Shown: positions 52,384 through 60,360 of the stretch, piece after piece | Layout of the letters: each line of letters starts with the position of its first letter | How positions within the stretch are numbered: the first letter of the stretch is position 1 | Source of the DNA: Microbacterium murale | Lineage (GTDB): Bacteria; Actinomycetota; Actinomycetes; Actinomycetales; Microbacteriaceae | DNA length: 64,000 nucleotides | NCBI RefSeq assembly: GCF_014635185.1 | Contig: NZ_BMCM01000006.1 | Span: forward strand, 124,001-188,000 | Direction of reading: 5' to 3' | The notes under the pieces: generated by a model | Told to the model about the DNA's origin: nothing | What the model saw: only the letters and a program-made list of their open reading frames with translations | Databases searched by the model: none | Position numbers and translations under genes: made by a program

Positions 52384-53251
52384 TGACGCGGCGCATGGCG
52401 GCCGCGGCACGAGTCGGGTTGACGTCGGAGCGGTGCGCGAGACCGATCGTGCGGATCAGTCGCGGATCGACGAGCCGCACCGAACGCAGCGTCGGCCTGT
52501 CGAGCAGCACCATGGCAGGCACGACGGCGACGCCGAGCCCTCGCTCCACGAATCGGAGCACGGCATCCATCTCCGCGCCCTCCACGACCGGCGTCGGTGC
52601 GAGCGCGGCCGCGCGAAACGCTGCATCCGTCACCGCTCGCAGGTCATAGCTCTCCGCGAAGAAAACGAGCGGCAGACGCGAGAGCGCATCGAGATCGATG
52701 CCGTCTTCGGCCACTGGCGCGTGCTCGGCGGAGGACACGACCACCAGTTCCTCCGTCAGCAACGGCGTGCGCACGAGCGCAGAGCCACCAACGGGCAGCG
52801 CATCCGACAGCGTGATGAGCGCCATGTCGACCGTGCCGGCGGCGAGCTGCTCGATCAGGACGTTCGATCCCGCCTCCGTGAGCAGCAGCTCGACACCGGG
52901 ATGCGCGGAATGAAAGGCGGCCATCGCCTCGGCGACGAGACTGATGCAGAGCGTGGGCGTGGCCCCGAGGCGCACGCGTCCACGCTGAAGTCCGGCGAGT
53001 TCTCCCATCTCGGCGCGGATGGTGTCAGCATCCGCCAGCATCCGCCGCGCACGGGGCAGAAGAGTCTCGCCGGCGTCGGTGAGCGAGATGTTCCCACGGG
53101 CGCGATGGAAGAGTTCGGCGCCCAGCTCGATCTCGAGTGACGAGATCTGGCGGCTCAGCGACGGCTGCGCCAGATGAAGCTTCGCCGCGGCCTGCGTGAA
53201 GTGTCCGAGATCGGCGACTTCGACGAAGCCGCGCAACTGCTCCAGGTTCAT
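52295..53251 (-). CDS. LysR-family transcriptional regulator
   Basis: 318 residues. HTH at 1-60 (LEQLRGFVEVADLGHFTQAAAKLHLAQPSLSRQI pattern), then the periplasmic-binding-like effector domain from about 90. It is divergent from the SdhA-like flavoprotein, with a 70-bp gap, and so likely controls it. Its 3' end overlaps the convergent EamA gene. Confidence 0.92.
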   Translation of the reverse strand: MNLEQLRGFVEVADLGHFTQAAAKLHLAQPSLSRQISSLEIELGAELFHRARGNISLTDAGETLLPRARRMLADADTIRAEMGELAGLQRGRVRLGATPTLCISLVAEAMAAFHSAHPGVELLLTEAGSNVLIEQLAAGTVDMALITLSDALPVGGSALVRTPLLTEELVVVSSAEHAPVAEDGIDLDALSRLPLVFFAESYDLRAVTDAAFRAAALAPTPVVEGAEMDAVLRFVERGLGVAVVPAMVLLDRPTLRSVRLVDPRLIRTIGLAHRSDVNPTRAAAAMRRVITATAGELVDRDPTTMALVTGPTGDAPAR

Positions 53252-53321
53252 GTCTTCACGCTATCAGGACAAGTCGAACAATGCATTGGAGTTATCGACG
53301 CGATGTTCTTAGCGTGGAAGC

Positions 53322-55052
53322 ATGAGCACTCGCGAACGACAGATCTCCACCACCGTCCTCGTCATCGGCACGGGCGGATCCGGCCTGCGCGCCGCAATCG
53401 AAGTCGCAGAGCGCGGCGTGGATGTGCTGGCAGTCGGCAAGCGCCCGCGCGACGACGCCCACACCTCGCTCGCGGCCGGCGGCATCAACGCGGCACTGGG
53501 AACGATGGATGCCGACGACACCTGGCAGCAGCACGCCGCCGACACGATCAAGGAGAGCTACCTGCTCGCCAACCCGCACACCGTCGAGGTCGTGACGCAG
53601 GGCGCCGAGCGCGGTATCCGCGATCTCGAGCGCTGGGGCATGGACTTCGCGCGCGAGGACGACGGACGCATCTCGCAGCGCTTCTTCGGGGCACACACCT
53701 TCCGGCGCACGGCGTTCGCCGGTGACTACACCGGGCTCGAGATCCAGCGCACGCTCGTTCGACGCGCCGAACAGCTCGACGTGCCGATCCTCGACGGCAT
53801 CTACATCACGCGCATCCTCGTCAAGGACAACGTCGTGTTCGGCGCCTACGGATTCGATCAGAGCGACGGCACCCGGTATCTCATTCACGCGGATGCCGTG
53901 ATCCTCGCCGCCGGTGGCCACACCCGCATCTGGCGCCGCACTTCGTCGCGTCGTGACGAGAACACCGGCGACGCGTTCCGGCTGGCCGTCGATGCCGGCG
54001 CGCGACTGCGCGATCCAGAGCTCGTGCAGTTCCATCCGTCGGGCATCATCGAACCCGAGAACGCCGCCGGCACCCTGATCTCCGAGGCGGCACGTGGCGA
54101 GGGCGGCATCCTGCGCAACGCCCTCGGCGAGCGCTTCATGTCGAAGTACGACCCGGAGCGGATGGAGCTGTCCACCCGCGACCGCGTCGCGTTGGCCGCC
54201 TACACCGAGATCAAGGAGGGTCGCGGCACCGAGAACGGCGGCGTCTGGCTCGACGTCTCGCACCTACCTCGCGAGACGATCATGACCCGCCTCCCCCGGG
54301 TGTACCAGACGATGATGGAGCTGCAGATGCTCGACATCACGACCGACCCGATCGAGATCGCGCCCACCGCGCACTACTCGATGGGTGGGGTGTGGGTCAG
54401 GCCGGAAGACCATGGCACCGGTGTCGACGGTCTCTACGCGATCGGCGAGGCATCCAGCGGCTTGCACGGCGCCAACCGCCTCGGCGGCAACTCGCTGATC
54501 GAGCTGCTCGTCTATGGCCGGATCGTCGGCCAGGCGGCGATCGAGCACGCATCGTCGCTCGATGCGCAACGACGTTCACCTGAGGCCGTGACGCAGGCAC
54601 GTACGGAGATCGACGACCTGCTGGCGTCCGACGGCCGCGAGAATGTGCGCGCGCTGCAGCGCGCGATCCGCAACACGATGACCGAGCACGCCGGCGTGGT
54701 CCGTTCCGCAGAGGGACTGCGCGCCGGTCTCGCCGAGCTCGACATGATCGAGGGGCGGATGGAGGACGTCGGCATCCACCCCGACATCGCCGGCTTCCAG
54801 GACCTCGCGCACGCCTTCGATCTGAAGGGATCGGCCGTTGCCGCGCGCGCGACCCTCGAGGCGGCGCTGGAGCGGCGCGAGACCCGCGGTGCCCACAATC
54901 GCAGCGACTTCCCCGACGAGGACCCGACCCTGCAGGTGAACCTCGTCTGGTCGCCCGCGACCGGCGTGACCCGCGAGGAGATCCCGCCGGTTCCTGCCGA
55001 GATCCGGGAACTCATGCGCGACGTGTCGTCCGAGGGCAAGCTCGTGGAGTGA
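53322..55052 (+). CDS. FAD-dependent fumarate reductase/succinate dehydrogenase-type flavoprotein
   Basis: 576 residues. FAD site GTGGSGLRAAIEVAERG, the covalent-FAD-type region HTSLAAGGINAALG with His, active-site blocks LVQFHPSGI and GARGEGGILRN-like, and the capping region TAHYSMGGVWV with HGANRLGGNSL. It resembles SdhA or L-aspartate oxidase (NadB) equally. No iron-sulfur or membrane subunit, nor nadA/nadC, follows. TAGCGT is 6 nt before the ATG. It is divergent from a LysR regulator, probably its activator. The substrate is unknown. Confidence 0.85.
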   Translation: MSTRERQISTTVLVIGTGGSGLRAAIEVAERGVDVLAVGKRPRDDAHTSLAAGGINAALGTMDADDTWQQHAADTIKESYLLANPHTVEVVTQGAERGIRDLERWGMDFAREDDGRISQRFFGAHTFRRTAFAGDYTGLEIQRTLVRRAEQLDVPILDGIYITRILVKDNVVFGAYGFDQSDGTRYLIHADAVILAAGGHTRIWRRTSSRRDENTGDAFRLAVDAGARLRDPELVQFHPSGIIEPENAAGTLISEAARGEGGILRNALGERFMSKYDPERMELSTRDRVALAAYTEIKEGRGTENGGVWLDVSHLPRETIMTRLPRVYQTMMELQMLDITTDPIEIAPTAHYSMGGVWVRPEDHGTGVDGLYAIGEASSGLHGANRLGGNSLIELLVYGRIVGQAAIEHASSLDAQRRSPEAVTQARTEIDDLLASDGRENVRALQRAIRNTMTEHAGVVRSAEGLRAGLAELDMIEGRMEDVGIHPDIAGFQDLAHAFDLKGSAVAARATLEAALERRETRGAHNRSDFPDEDPTLQVNLVWSPATGVTREEIPPVPAEIRELMRDVSSEGKLVE

Positions 55053-55132
55053 CCGCTCGTCGAACACCATTGAGGATCGTCGGCGCGCGGCGCACACTGG
55101 TTGCATCCGCACACCCAGACGAAGGAGCGATC

Positions 55133-55567
55133 ATGCCGAATCTCAACCCCTACCTGTCCTTCGGCGACACCGCCCGTGAGGCGATGGAGTTCTACCAGGG
55201 CGTCCTCGGCGGAGACCTCGCCGTCAGCACGTTCGGCGATATGCCCGGCAGCGGGACCGCCGAAGGTGAAGAGAACCTCGTGATGCACGCGCAGCTGAAC
55301 GCTCCTGGCGGACTCGTGCTCATGGCATCCGACACTCCCACCGGAATGGAATACGAGAAGCCTCAGGGAATCTCGGTGTCCCTGAGCGGAGGCACGGTCG
55401 ACACTGACTACCTGCACCGCGCCTGGGACGGCCTCGTCGATGGCGGGACCGCCACCATTGCACTGGCCGAGGCTCCTTGGGGCGGCGAATTCGGTATGCT
55501 CGTCGACCGTTTCGGCATCTCCTGGATGGTCGCGATCGAGGACTCGTTCTCGTCACAGTCCGATTGA
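55133..55567 (+). CDS. PhnB-like VOC protein (glyoxalase/3-demethylubiquinone class)
   Basis: 144 residues from the ATG at 55133 with GAAGGAG upstream. The fold has PYLSFGDTAREAMEFYQGVLGG at the start and APWGGEFGMLVDRFGISWMV at the end, both hallmarks of the PhnB family. The name is historical; no link to phosphonates is known. Function unknown. Confidence 0.88.
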   Translation: MPNLNPYLSFGDTAREAMEFYQGVLGGDLAVSTFGDMPGSGTAEGEENLVMHAQLNAPGGLVLMASDTPTGMEYEKPQGISVSLSGGTVDTDYLHRAWDGLVDGGTATIALAEAPWGGEFGMLVDRFGISWMVAIEDSFSSQSD

Positions 55568-55593
55568 GGCCTATCAGTCCGATTGAGGCCGAT
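55556..55593. repeat. Two tandem copies of a 19-bp unit across a stop codon
   Basis: CAGTCCGATTGAGGCC followed by TAT, then CAGTCCGATTGAGGCC followed by GAT. The first copy contains the stop codon of the PhnB-like gene. It resembles the triple 18-bp repeat at 24.05 kb in position. Confidence 0.85.
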
Positions 55594-55608
55594 CAGCTGC
55601 GCGCCACG

Positions 55609-55995
55609 TCAGCTCGACAGCACCGAGAGGATGTTGCCAGCGGGGTCGGTGAACCAGGCGATGTCAGGGCCGCGTCCGGCAGCCTTGCCGCGCATGATCC
55701 CTTTCGCGTCCTGGTCCATGCCGTCGTACCGCTCCATCACCACGCCCTTGGCGAGCAGCAGGTCCACGACCGCGTCGATGTCTTCGACGGCGAAGTTGAG
55801 GATCGTGAATGTCGCGGGCTGATGATCATCCTTGGGGTAGATCAACACCGCGCCGCCCTTCGGCAGCTGGACTGAGATCAGGCCGCCCATGCCCTCGTCC
55901 TTGACGGTGAGGCCGAGCACGCCCTCGTAGAAGCGGCGCGAGGCCGCGATGTCATCGGACGACATGCCGCTTAACGCATCGGAGTTCTCGAACAT
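55609..55995 (-). CDS. VOC-family protein
   Basis: 128 residues, one glyoxalase domain: DIAASRRFYEGVLGLTV, LKGGAVLIYPKDDH-like strand, ILNFAVEDIDAVVD and the end FTDPAGNILSVL. The final Glu ligand is replaced by Asn in PAGN, so metal binding may be lost or altered. The start may also be the ATG ten codons in (MSSDDIAASRR). It is convergent with the PhnB-like gene. Confidence 0.84.
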   Translation of the reverse strand: MFENSDALSGMSSDDIAASRRFYEGVLGLTVKDEGMGGLISVQLPKGGAVLIYPKDDHQPATFTILNFAVEDIDAVVDLLLAKGVVMERYDGMDQDAKGIMRGKAAGRGPDIAWFTDPAGNILSVLSS

Positions 55996-56085
55996 CTCTG
56001 CTCCCTCTGTGACTCACGATCGGTACTCGTGCATCATCAACATTTGCACTGCGCCGCACCGCTGTCCACGGGTATATGCAGAAGA

Positions 56086-56109
56086 GGCCGCATCCAGACG
56101 GACGCGGCC
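56086..56109 (-). terminator. Terminator of the PadR-controlled ABC exporter operon
   Basis: GGCCGC-N12-GCGGCC, followed on the minus strand by TCTTCTG. It lies 15 nt past the permease stop. Confidence 0.65.
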
Positions 56110-56123
56110 CCTTGTGCGGCTGC

Positions 56124-56888
56124 TCAACTGATCTTCTTGCGGTAGATCGCGATGGCGAAGCCATAGGCGACCGCGAGGATGCCGACGAGCCATGCGAGAG
56201 CGATCCAGATCTCGGCGCCAACCGGCTGCCCGGCGAACAGCGAGCGGATGCTGTTGACGATCGAGGTCACCGGCTGGTGCTCCGCGAACCAGGCCACCGG
56301 GCCGGGCATCGAAGTCGTGGGCACGAACGCCGAACTGATGAACGGCAGGAAGATCAGCGGGTAGCTGAACGCACTCGCCCCGTCGACCGTCTTCGCCGAC
56401 AGCCCCGCGATCACGGCCAGCCAGGTGAGGGCGAGCGTGAACAGGATCAGGATGCCGGCGACGGCGAGCCATGCGCCGAAGGATGCTCCGGTGCGGAAGC
56501 CCATGATCGCTGCGACACCGATGACGATCGCGACCGAGATCATGTTCGACACCAGCGACGTGAGCACGTGCGCCCAGAGCACACTCGACCGCGCGATAGG
56601 CATCGACTGGAACCGCTCGAAGATGCCGCCCTGCATGTCGAGGAACAGGCGGTACGCCGTGTAGGCGATGCCGGATGCGATCGTGATCAGCAGGATGCCG
56701 GGGAGCATGTAGTTGATGTACGACTCATCGGAGCCGGTGTTGATCGCTCCGCCGAGCACGTACACGAACAGCAGCATCAAGGCGATCGGGGTGACCGCGG
56801 TGGTGATGATCGTGTCCGGGCTGCGGAGGATGTGGCGCAGCGACCGGCCGGTGAGGACCCGGGTGTCGCTGAGGACGTGACTGGTCAT
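56124..56888 (-). CDS. DrrB-type ABC-2 permease
   Basis: 254 residues with about six membrane helices, ending in the DrrB signature FISSAFVPTTSMPGPVAWFAE and QPVTSIVNSIRSLF. It is the channel of the exporter made with the ATPase gene whose stop overlaps this start by four bases. A regulator of PadR type and a DUF1048 protein complete the operon. Confidence 0.9.
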   Translation of the reverse strand: MTSHVLSDTRVLTGRSLRHILRSPDTIITTAVTPIALMLLFVYVLGGAINTGSDESYINYMLPGILLITIASGIAYTAYRLFLDMQGGIFERFQSMPIARSSVLWAHVLTSLVSNMISVAIVIGVAAIMGFRTGASFGAWLAVAGILILFTLALTWLAVIAGLSAKTVDGASAFSYPLIFLPFISSAFVPTTSMPGPVAWFAEHQPVTSIVNSIRSLFAGQPVGAEIWIALAWLVGILAVAYGFAIAIYRKKIS

Positions 56889-57652
56889 GACGGATCTCCT
56901 TCTGTCTCTCCGACGAGTGCGAGGAAGACGTCCTCGAGCGACGGCTGCTTCTCGATGTACTCGACCTGCGCCGAGGGGAGAAGCTGCTTGAGTTCGGCGA
57001 GTGTGCCGTTCTGGATGATGGTGCCCTTGTGCAGGATCGCGATGCGGTCGGCCAGTTGCTCCGCCTCGTCGAGATACTGCGTGGTGAGGAGCACCGTGGT
57101 ACCGGCCTTGGCGAGATCCTTCACTGTCTGCCAGACCTCGATCCGCGCCTGCGGGTCAAGCCCCGTCGTGGGCTCGTCGAGGAAGATGATCGGCGGGTCG
57201 CCGATCAGGCTCATCGCGATGTCGAGTCGGCGGCGCATGCCGCCGGAATACGTGGCGGCCTTCCGGCCACCGGCATCCGTGAGCGAGAACCGGGCGAGCA
57301 TGCCGTCGGCGATCGTATCCGGGTCCTTAAGATGACGCAGTCTCGCGACGAGGATGAGATTCTCACGTCCAGTGAGCACCTCGTCCACGGCCGCGAACTG
57401 ACCGGTGAGGCTGATCGATTGACGTACGTCGTTCGGCGTCGCGGCGACGTCGAACCCGTGGACGGACGCGGTGCCCGCATCCGCCTTCAGCAGGGTCGAC
57501 AGGATCCGCACGAGCGTGGTCTTGCCCGCGCCGTTCGAGCCGAGGAGCGCGAAGATGCTGCCGGATGCGACGTCGAAGTCAACGCCGCGCAGCACGTCAA
57601 GATCCTTGAACGACTTGCGGATGCCGCGCACTTGGATGGCTGCGGTGGTCAT
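56885..57652 (-). CDS. DrrA-type ABC ATP-binding protein
   Basis: 255 residues. Walker A GSNGAGKTTLVR, signature YSGGMRRRLDIAMSL, Walker B IIFLDEPTTGLD, and switch Q in TTQYLDEAEQ. Shorter than the DrrA-like protein at 2.05 kb, whose C-terminal extension is longer. It powers the DrrB-like permease. It starts at the ATG overlapping the DUF1048 stop. Confidence 0.92.
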   Translation of the reverse strand: MTTAAIQVRGIRKSFKDLDVLRGVDFDVASGSIFALLGSNGAGKTTLVRILSTLLKADAGTASVHGFDVAATPNDVRQSISLTGQFAAVDEVLTGRENLILVARLRHLKDPDTIADGMLARFSLTDAGGRKAATYSGGMRRRLDIAMSLIGDPPIIFLDEPTTGLDPQARIEVWQTVKDLAKAGTTVLLTTQYLDEAEQLADRIAILHKGTIIQNGTLAELKQLLPSAQVEYIEKQPSLEDVFLALVGETEGDPS

Positions 57653-58020
57653 GAGCGGTTCTCTTTTCCGATGGCGCCGTCGATCGCCTTCGTGAGGCGG
57701 GCGCGCTCCTTGTCGATCCATTCCTTGCCCTGGTAGGACTTGGCGAACGTCTCGGTGAAGTCCACCGGGTCGTCGCCGACGATGTCGCGCACCGGGGTGC
57801 CGTCGACAGCCGCCCGCTCCCACAGGTCGACGAGATCGGTGAACATCTGCGTGAGGGTGTCGCCGTTGGTGATGCCGCCGTAGTACATGAAGTACCGGTG
57901 CATCGCTGTGGCGACGGTCTGGTACGGCTCGGGAAGAGCCTCCATGCGGGCCTTGTCCTGCTTGTACTGCTTCTTCTGCTCGAGTGATCCGGTGACCACT
58001 TCGATCCACTTCGCTGCCAT
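57649..58020 (-). CDS. DUF1048 domain protein of a PadR operon
   Basis: 123 residues from the ATG at 58020. Helical and charged, with EQKKQYKQDKARMEALPEPYQ and MHRYFMYYGGITNGD. DUF1048 proteins are small, and often sit next to PadR regulators and ABC transporters, as here. No membrane helix is visible. The role is unknown; a cytosolic partner of regulator or transporter is likely. Confidence 0.85.
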   Translation of the reverse strand: MAAKWIEVVTGSLEQKKQYKQDKARMEALPEPYQTVATAMHRYFMYYGGITNGDTLTQMFTDLVDLWERAAVDGTPVRDIVGDDPVDFTETFAKSYQGKEWIDKERARLTKAIDGAIGKENRS

Positions 58021-58022
58021 GA

Positions 58023-58382
58023 TCAGTTCCCTTCGGTGGTCGTGCTGTCGGTGATGATGTCGGTGTGTCGGAGATGTTCGATGCGTTCTGCGATGAAGCT
58101 CCACGTCCCCCAGAACTCAGTGAGCTGCTCTCGCCCCTGCGGGTTGATGGAGTAGACCTTGCGCGGCGGCCCCTTCTCGGACGGGACCTTCTCCACGTCG
58201 ACGAGGCCTCGTTGCTCGATCCGGACGAGCAGCGCATACACGGTGCCCTCGGCGATCTCGGCGAATCCCTCGTCGCGCAGCCGAGCCGTGATCTCGTACC
58301 CGTATGCCGGCTGGACGGACAGGATCGCGAGAACGATGCCCTCGAGCGTGCCCTTGAGCATCTCGGTCATCTGGTTGCCCAT
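58023..58382 (-). CDS. PadR-family transcriptional regulator
   Basis: 119 residues. Winged helix: LKGTLEGIVLAILSVQPAYG, EIAEGTVYALLVRIEQRGLV and the wing KVPSEKGPPRKVYSINPQG. Start ATG at 58382, an in-frame ATG four codons later being an alternative. First gene of the exporter operon, so it probably regulates itself and the three genes after it, as is common for PadR-DUF1048-ABC units. Paired CTAGTG boxes lie 35-60 bp upstream. Confidence 0.9.
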   Translation of the reverse strand: MGNQMTEMLKGTLEGIVLAILSVQPAYGYEITARLRDEGFAEIAEGTVYALLVRIEQRGLVDVEKVPSEKGPPRKVYSINPQGREQLTEFWGTWSFIAERIEHLRHTDIITDSTTTEGN

Positions 58383-58417
58383 CGGATCACTTCCTTCCTC
58401 TACTCAGTGATGTTGAC

Positions 58418-58449
58418 TACCACTAGACGGTAACACTAGGTACCGGTAC
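58418..58449. promoter_or_regulatory. Likely PadR operator region
   Basis: TACCACTAG (58418-58426) and TAACACTAG (58431-58439) are direct repeats 13 bp apart. A perfect palindrome GTACCGGTAC (58440-58449) follows. It lies upstream of the PadR gene. Confidence 0.5.
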
Positions 58450-58503
58450 TTGGCAACAGTGAGTACTGAAATTCTTCTGCGCCCGACAGGTACGCTCGTC
58501 TCC

Positions 58504-59385
58504 ATGCCTTCGGATCCCCGCCAGCACCGCTCGAAGCCGGTCTCGAACACCAAGGCGGTCTCCACTCGCAACGCGACGTTCCAGTACTGGGAGACGCTGC
58601 TCGGCAACCGCACGAAGCGCAATCGCGCCGGAGAGATGATCGTGCAGGGCGTACGACCGATCAATCTCGCACTCGAATCCGACCTCGACGTGCGAGCCGT
58701 GCTGATCACGCATACGAACGGCCGCTCCGCCTGGGCGTCGGAGACGATCGCCGCCGTGCAGGCGACGGGAGCCGCATCGTGGCTGGTCGCCCCTGAGCTC
58801 ATGATCGAACTCGGCGAGAAGGAGGATGAGCCGCCGGAGCTTGTGCTGATCGTCGCCATCCCCGCCGACGACCTCTCCCGCCTCCCGGTCGCGGCCGATG
58901 CGCTCTACGTCGCGCTGGATCGCCCCGCATCCCCAGGAAACATCGGGTCGATCGTGCGTTCGGTGGATGCGCTCGGCGGCCACGGCGTGATCGTGACCGG
59001 GCACGCCGCCGATCCTTATGACCCACGCGCGCTGCGCGCCTCGACCGGATCGGCCATCATGACGCCGACCGTTCGGCTCCCCAGCATCCGGCCTGCCCTC
59101 GACTGGATCGAGCAGCTGCGCGCCGATGGCGTCGACATCCAGATCGTGGGAACGGACGAAGACGGCACCCACGATGTGTGGGATGTCGACCTGACGAAGC
59201 CCACACTGCTGGTGACCGGTAACGAGCACTCCGGCATGTCGGCGGCGTGGAAAGAGGCGTGCGACGTACTGACACGCATCCCGATGACCGGTCACGCCTC
59301 CTCGCTGAACGCCGCGAACGCGACCGCCGCGATCCTCTACGAGGCGACCAGGCAGCGGCGAACCGCAGGCAGCCCGGCCGACTGA
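58504..59385 (+). CDS. TrmH-family (SpoU) RNA 2'-O-methyltransferase
   Basis: 293 residues. The SPOUT motifs are DRPASPGNIGSIVRSVDALG (motif 1), LVTGNEHSGMSAAWKEA (motif 2) and PMTGHASSLNAANATAAILYE (motif 3). It has an N-terminal substrate-binding region. Probably methylates rRNA or tRNA ribose. TACGCT lies 7 nt before the ATG. The exact target cannot be told. Confidence 0.9.
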   Translation: MPSDPRQHRSKPVSNTKAVSTRNATFQYWETLLGNRTKRNRAGEMIVQGVRPINLALESDLDVRAVLITHTNGRSAWASETIAAVQATGAASWLVAPELMIELGEKEDEPPELVLIVAIPADDLSRLPVAADALYVALDRPASPGNIGSIVRSVDALGGHGVIVTGHAADPYDPRALRASTGSAIMTPTVRLPSIRPALDWIEQLRADGVDIQIVGTDEDGTHDVWDVDLTKPTLLVTGNEHSGMSAAWKEACDVLTRIPMTGHASSLNAANATAAILYEATRQRRTAGSPAD

Positions 59386-59532
59386 CGAGGGCGCTTCACA
59401 CCGCACATCCAGGGGACGCGGAGGTTCTGCACAGAAGCACTGATGCAGAATCGTTACTTTGTGCGTCCGACCCGATGGGCGCGCATGCCGCCCCGAAGCG
59501 GCCTGAATACCCTAAGGATCGTTACGTTCGTC

Positions 59533-60345
59533 ATGCTCAAGAACCAGTCGAATTCCCCTGCCCGTCGCCGCAGACTCGGTATCTCTCTCGCCATCGGTAT
59601 TCTCGCCGCCACCGGGATCGCCGCCGCAGCTCCTGCCGTCGCGGCCATGACCGCACAGTCATCCGTGACTGAGGCCAAGGCCTCCGGCGTCGAGATGGCC
59701 GCGGCCGCCGATGCCGTCGTCGCTGGACGCTCGGCTCTGACCGACGCCGCCTCTGCGGTCTCTGCAGCACGGAGCAGCGGGCTGGACCTCGGCGATGCGA
59801 GCACGGCCGTCGACACCTCCGGCCTGCTCGAGGCCATGGATGATCTCGACGACGTCGACGCGCTCACCTCGCTGGAGTTGCCCATCGTGAGAGTCAAGGC
59901 AAGCGCCGAGATCACGTCCGTCACGACGCAGACGGCCGCGCTGCGCGAACGCCAGACCGCCGCCGCGGCAGCAGTCGAAGCCGCCAAGCAGGCAGCCGCC
60001 GCCGAAGCCGCAGCCGCCGCGCTCGCGAACGCGAACACCCCCGACGGCGCCAGGACCACGGCCGCCGCCATCGCCTCCGACCAGTACGGCTGGGGCGGCG
60101 GCGAGTTCGAGTGCCTGAACTCGCTGTGGCAGAAGGAGTCGGGCTGGAACTACCAGGCCTACAACCAGGACGGCGGTGCCACCGGCATCCCGCAGGCGCT
60201 GCCCGGCGACAAGATGGCCAGTTTCGGCGGCGACTGGGCGACCAATGCGACCACGCAGATCCGCTGGGGGCTGGATTACATCCAGCGTGCCTACGGCAGC
60301 CCCTGCGCGGCGTGGGGCCACTCGCAGTCGGTGAACTGGTACTGA
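59533..60345 (+). CDS. Secreted lysozyme-like protein (transglycosylase-like C-terminal domain)
   Basis: 270 residues from the ATG at 59533 (AAGGA about 13 nt upstream). Basic start (RRRRLGISLAIGILAATG), signal peptide ending at AAAAPAVAA. A long Ala-rich helix region (about 50-190) is followed by an aggregation-promoting-factor/lysozyme-like domain: FECLNSLWQKESGWNYQAYN with the catalytic Glu, GATGIPQALPG and RWGLDYIQRAYGSPCAAW. It should act on peptidoglycan. The frame extends 30 codons upstream, but the signal-like start lies here. A hairpin GCCGC-N6-GCGGC is at 59487-59502. Confidence 0.88.
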   Translation: MLKNQSNSPARRRRLGISLAIGILAATGIAAAAPAVAAMTAQSSVTEAKASGVEMAAAADAVVAGRSALTDAASAVSAARSSGLDLGDASTAVDTSGLLEAMDDLDDVDALTSLELPIVRVKASAEITSVTTQTAALRERQTAAAAAVEAAKQAAAAEAAAAALANANTPDGARTTAAAIASDQYGWGGGEFECLNSLWQKESGWNYQAYNQDGGATGIPQALPGDKMASFGGDWATNATTQIRWGLDYIQRAYGSPCAAWGHSQSVNWY

Positions 60346-60360
60346 TCGGCCACGGTCGCG

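Noticed and set aside
55133..55567. Phosphonate role for the PhnB-like VOC protein
   Set aside because: PhnB is not needed for the C-P lyase pathway and the gene lies 34 kb from the phn operon.
58440..58449. GTACCGGTAC palindrome alone as the PadR operator
   Set aside because: It is short and lies beyond the CTAGTG repeats. I keep the region as a candidate only, since binding cannot be told from sequence.
59386..59532. Riboswitch (for example c-di-AMP type) before the wall-acting protein
   Set aside because: I could not find the conserved stems or sequences of that class; only a small GCCGC/GCGGC hairpin and a repeat of GTTAC are visible.
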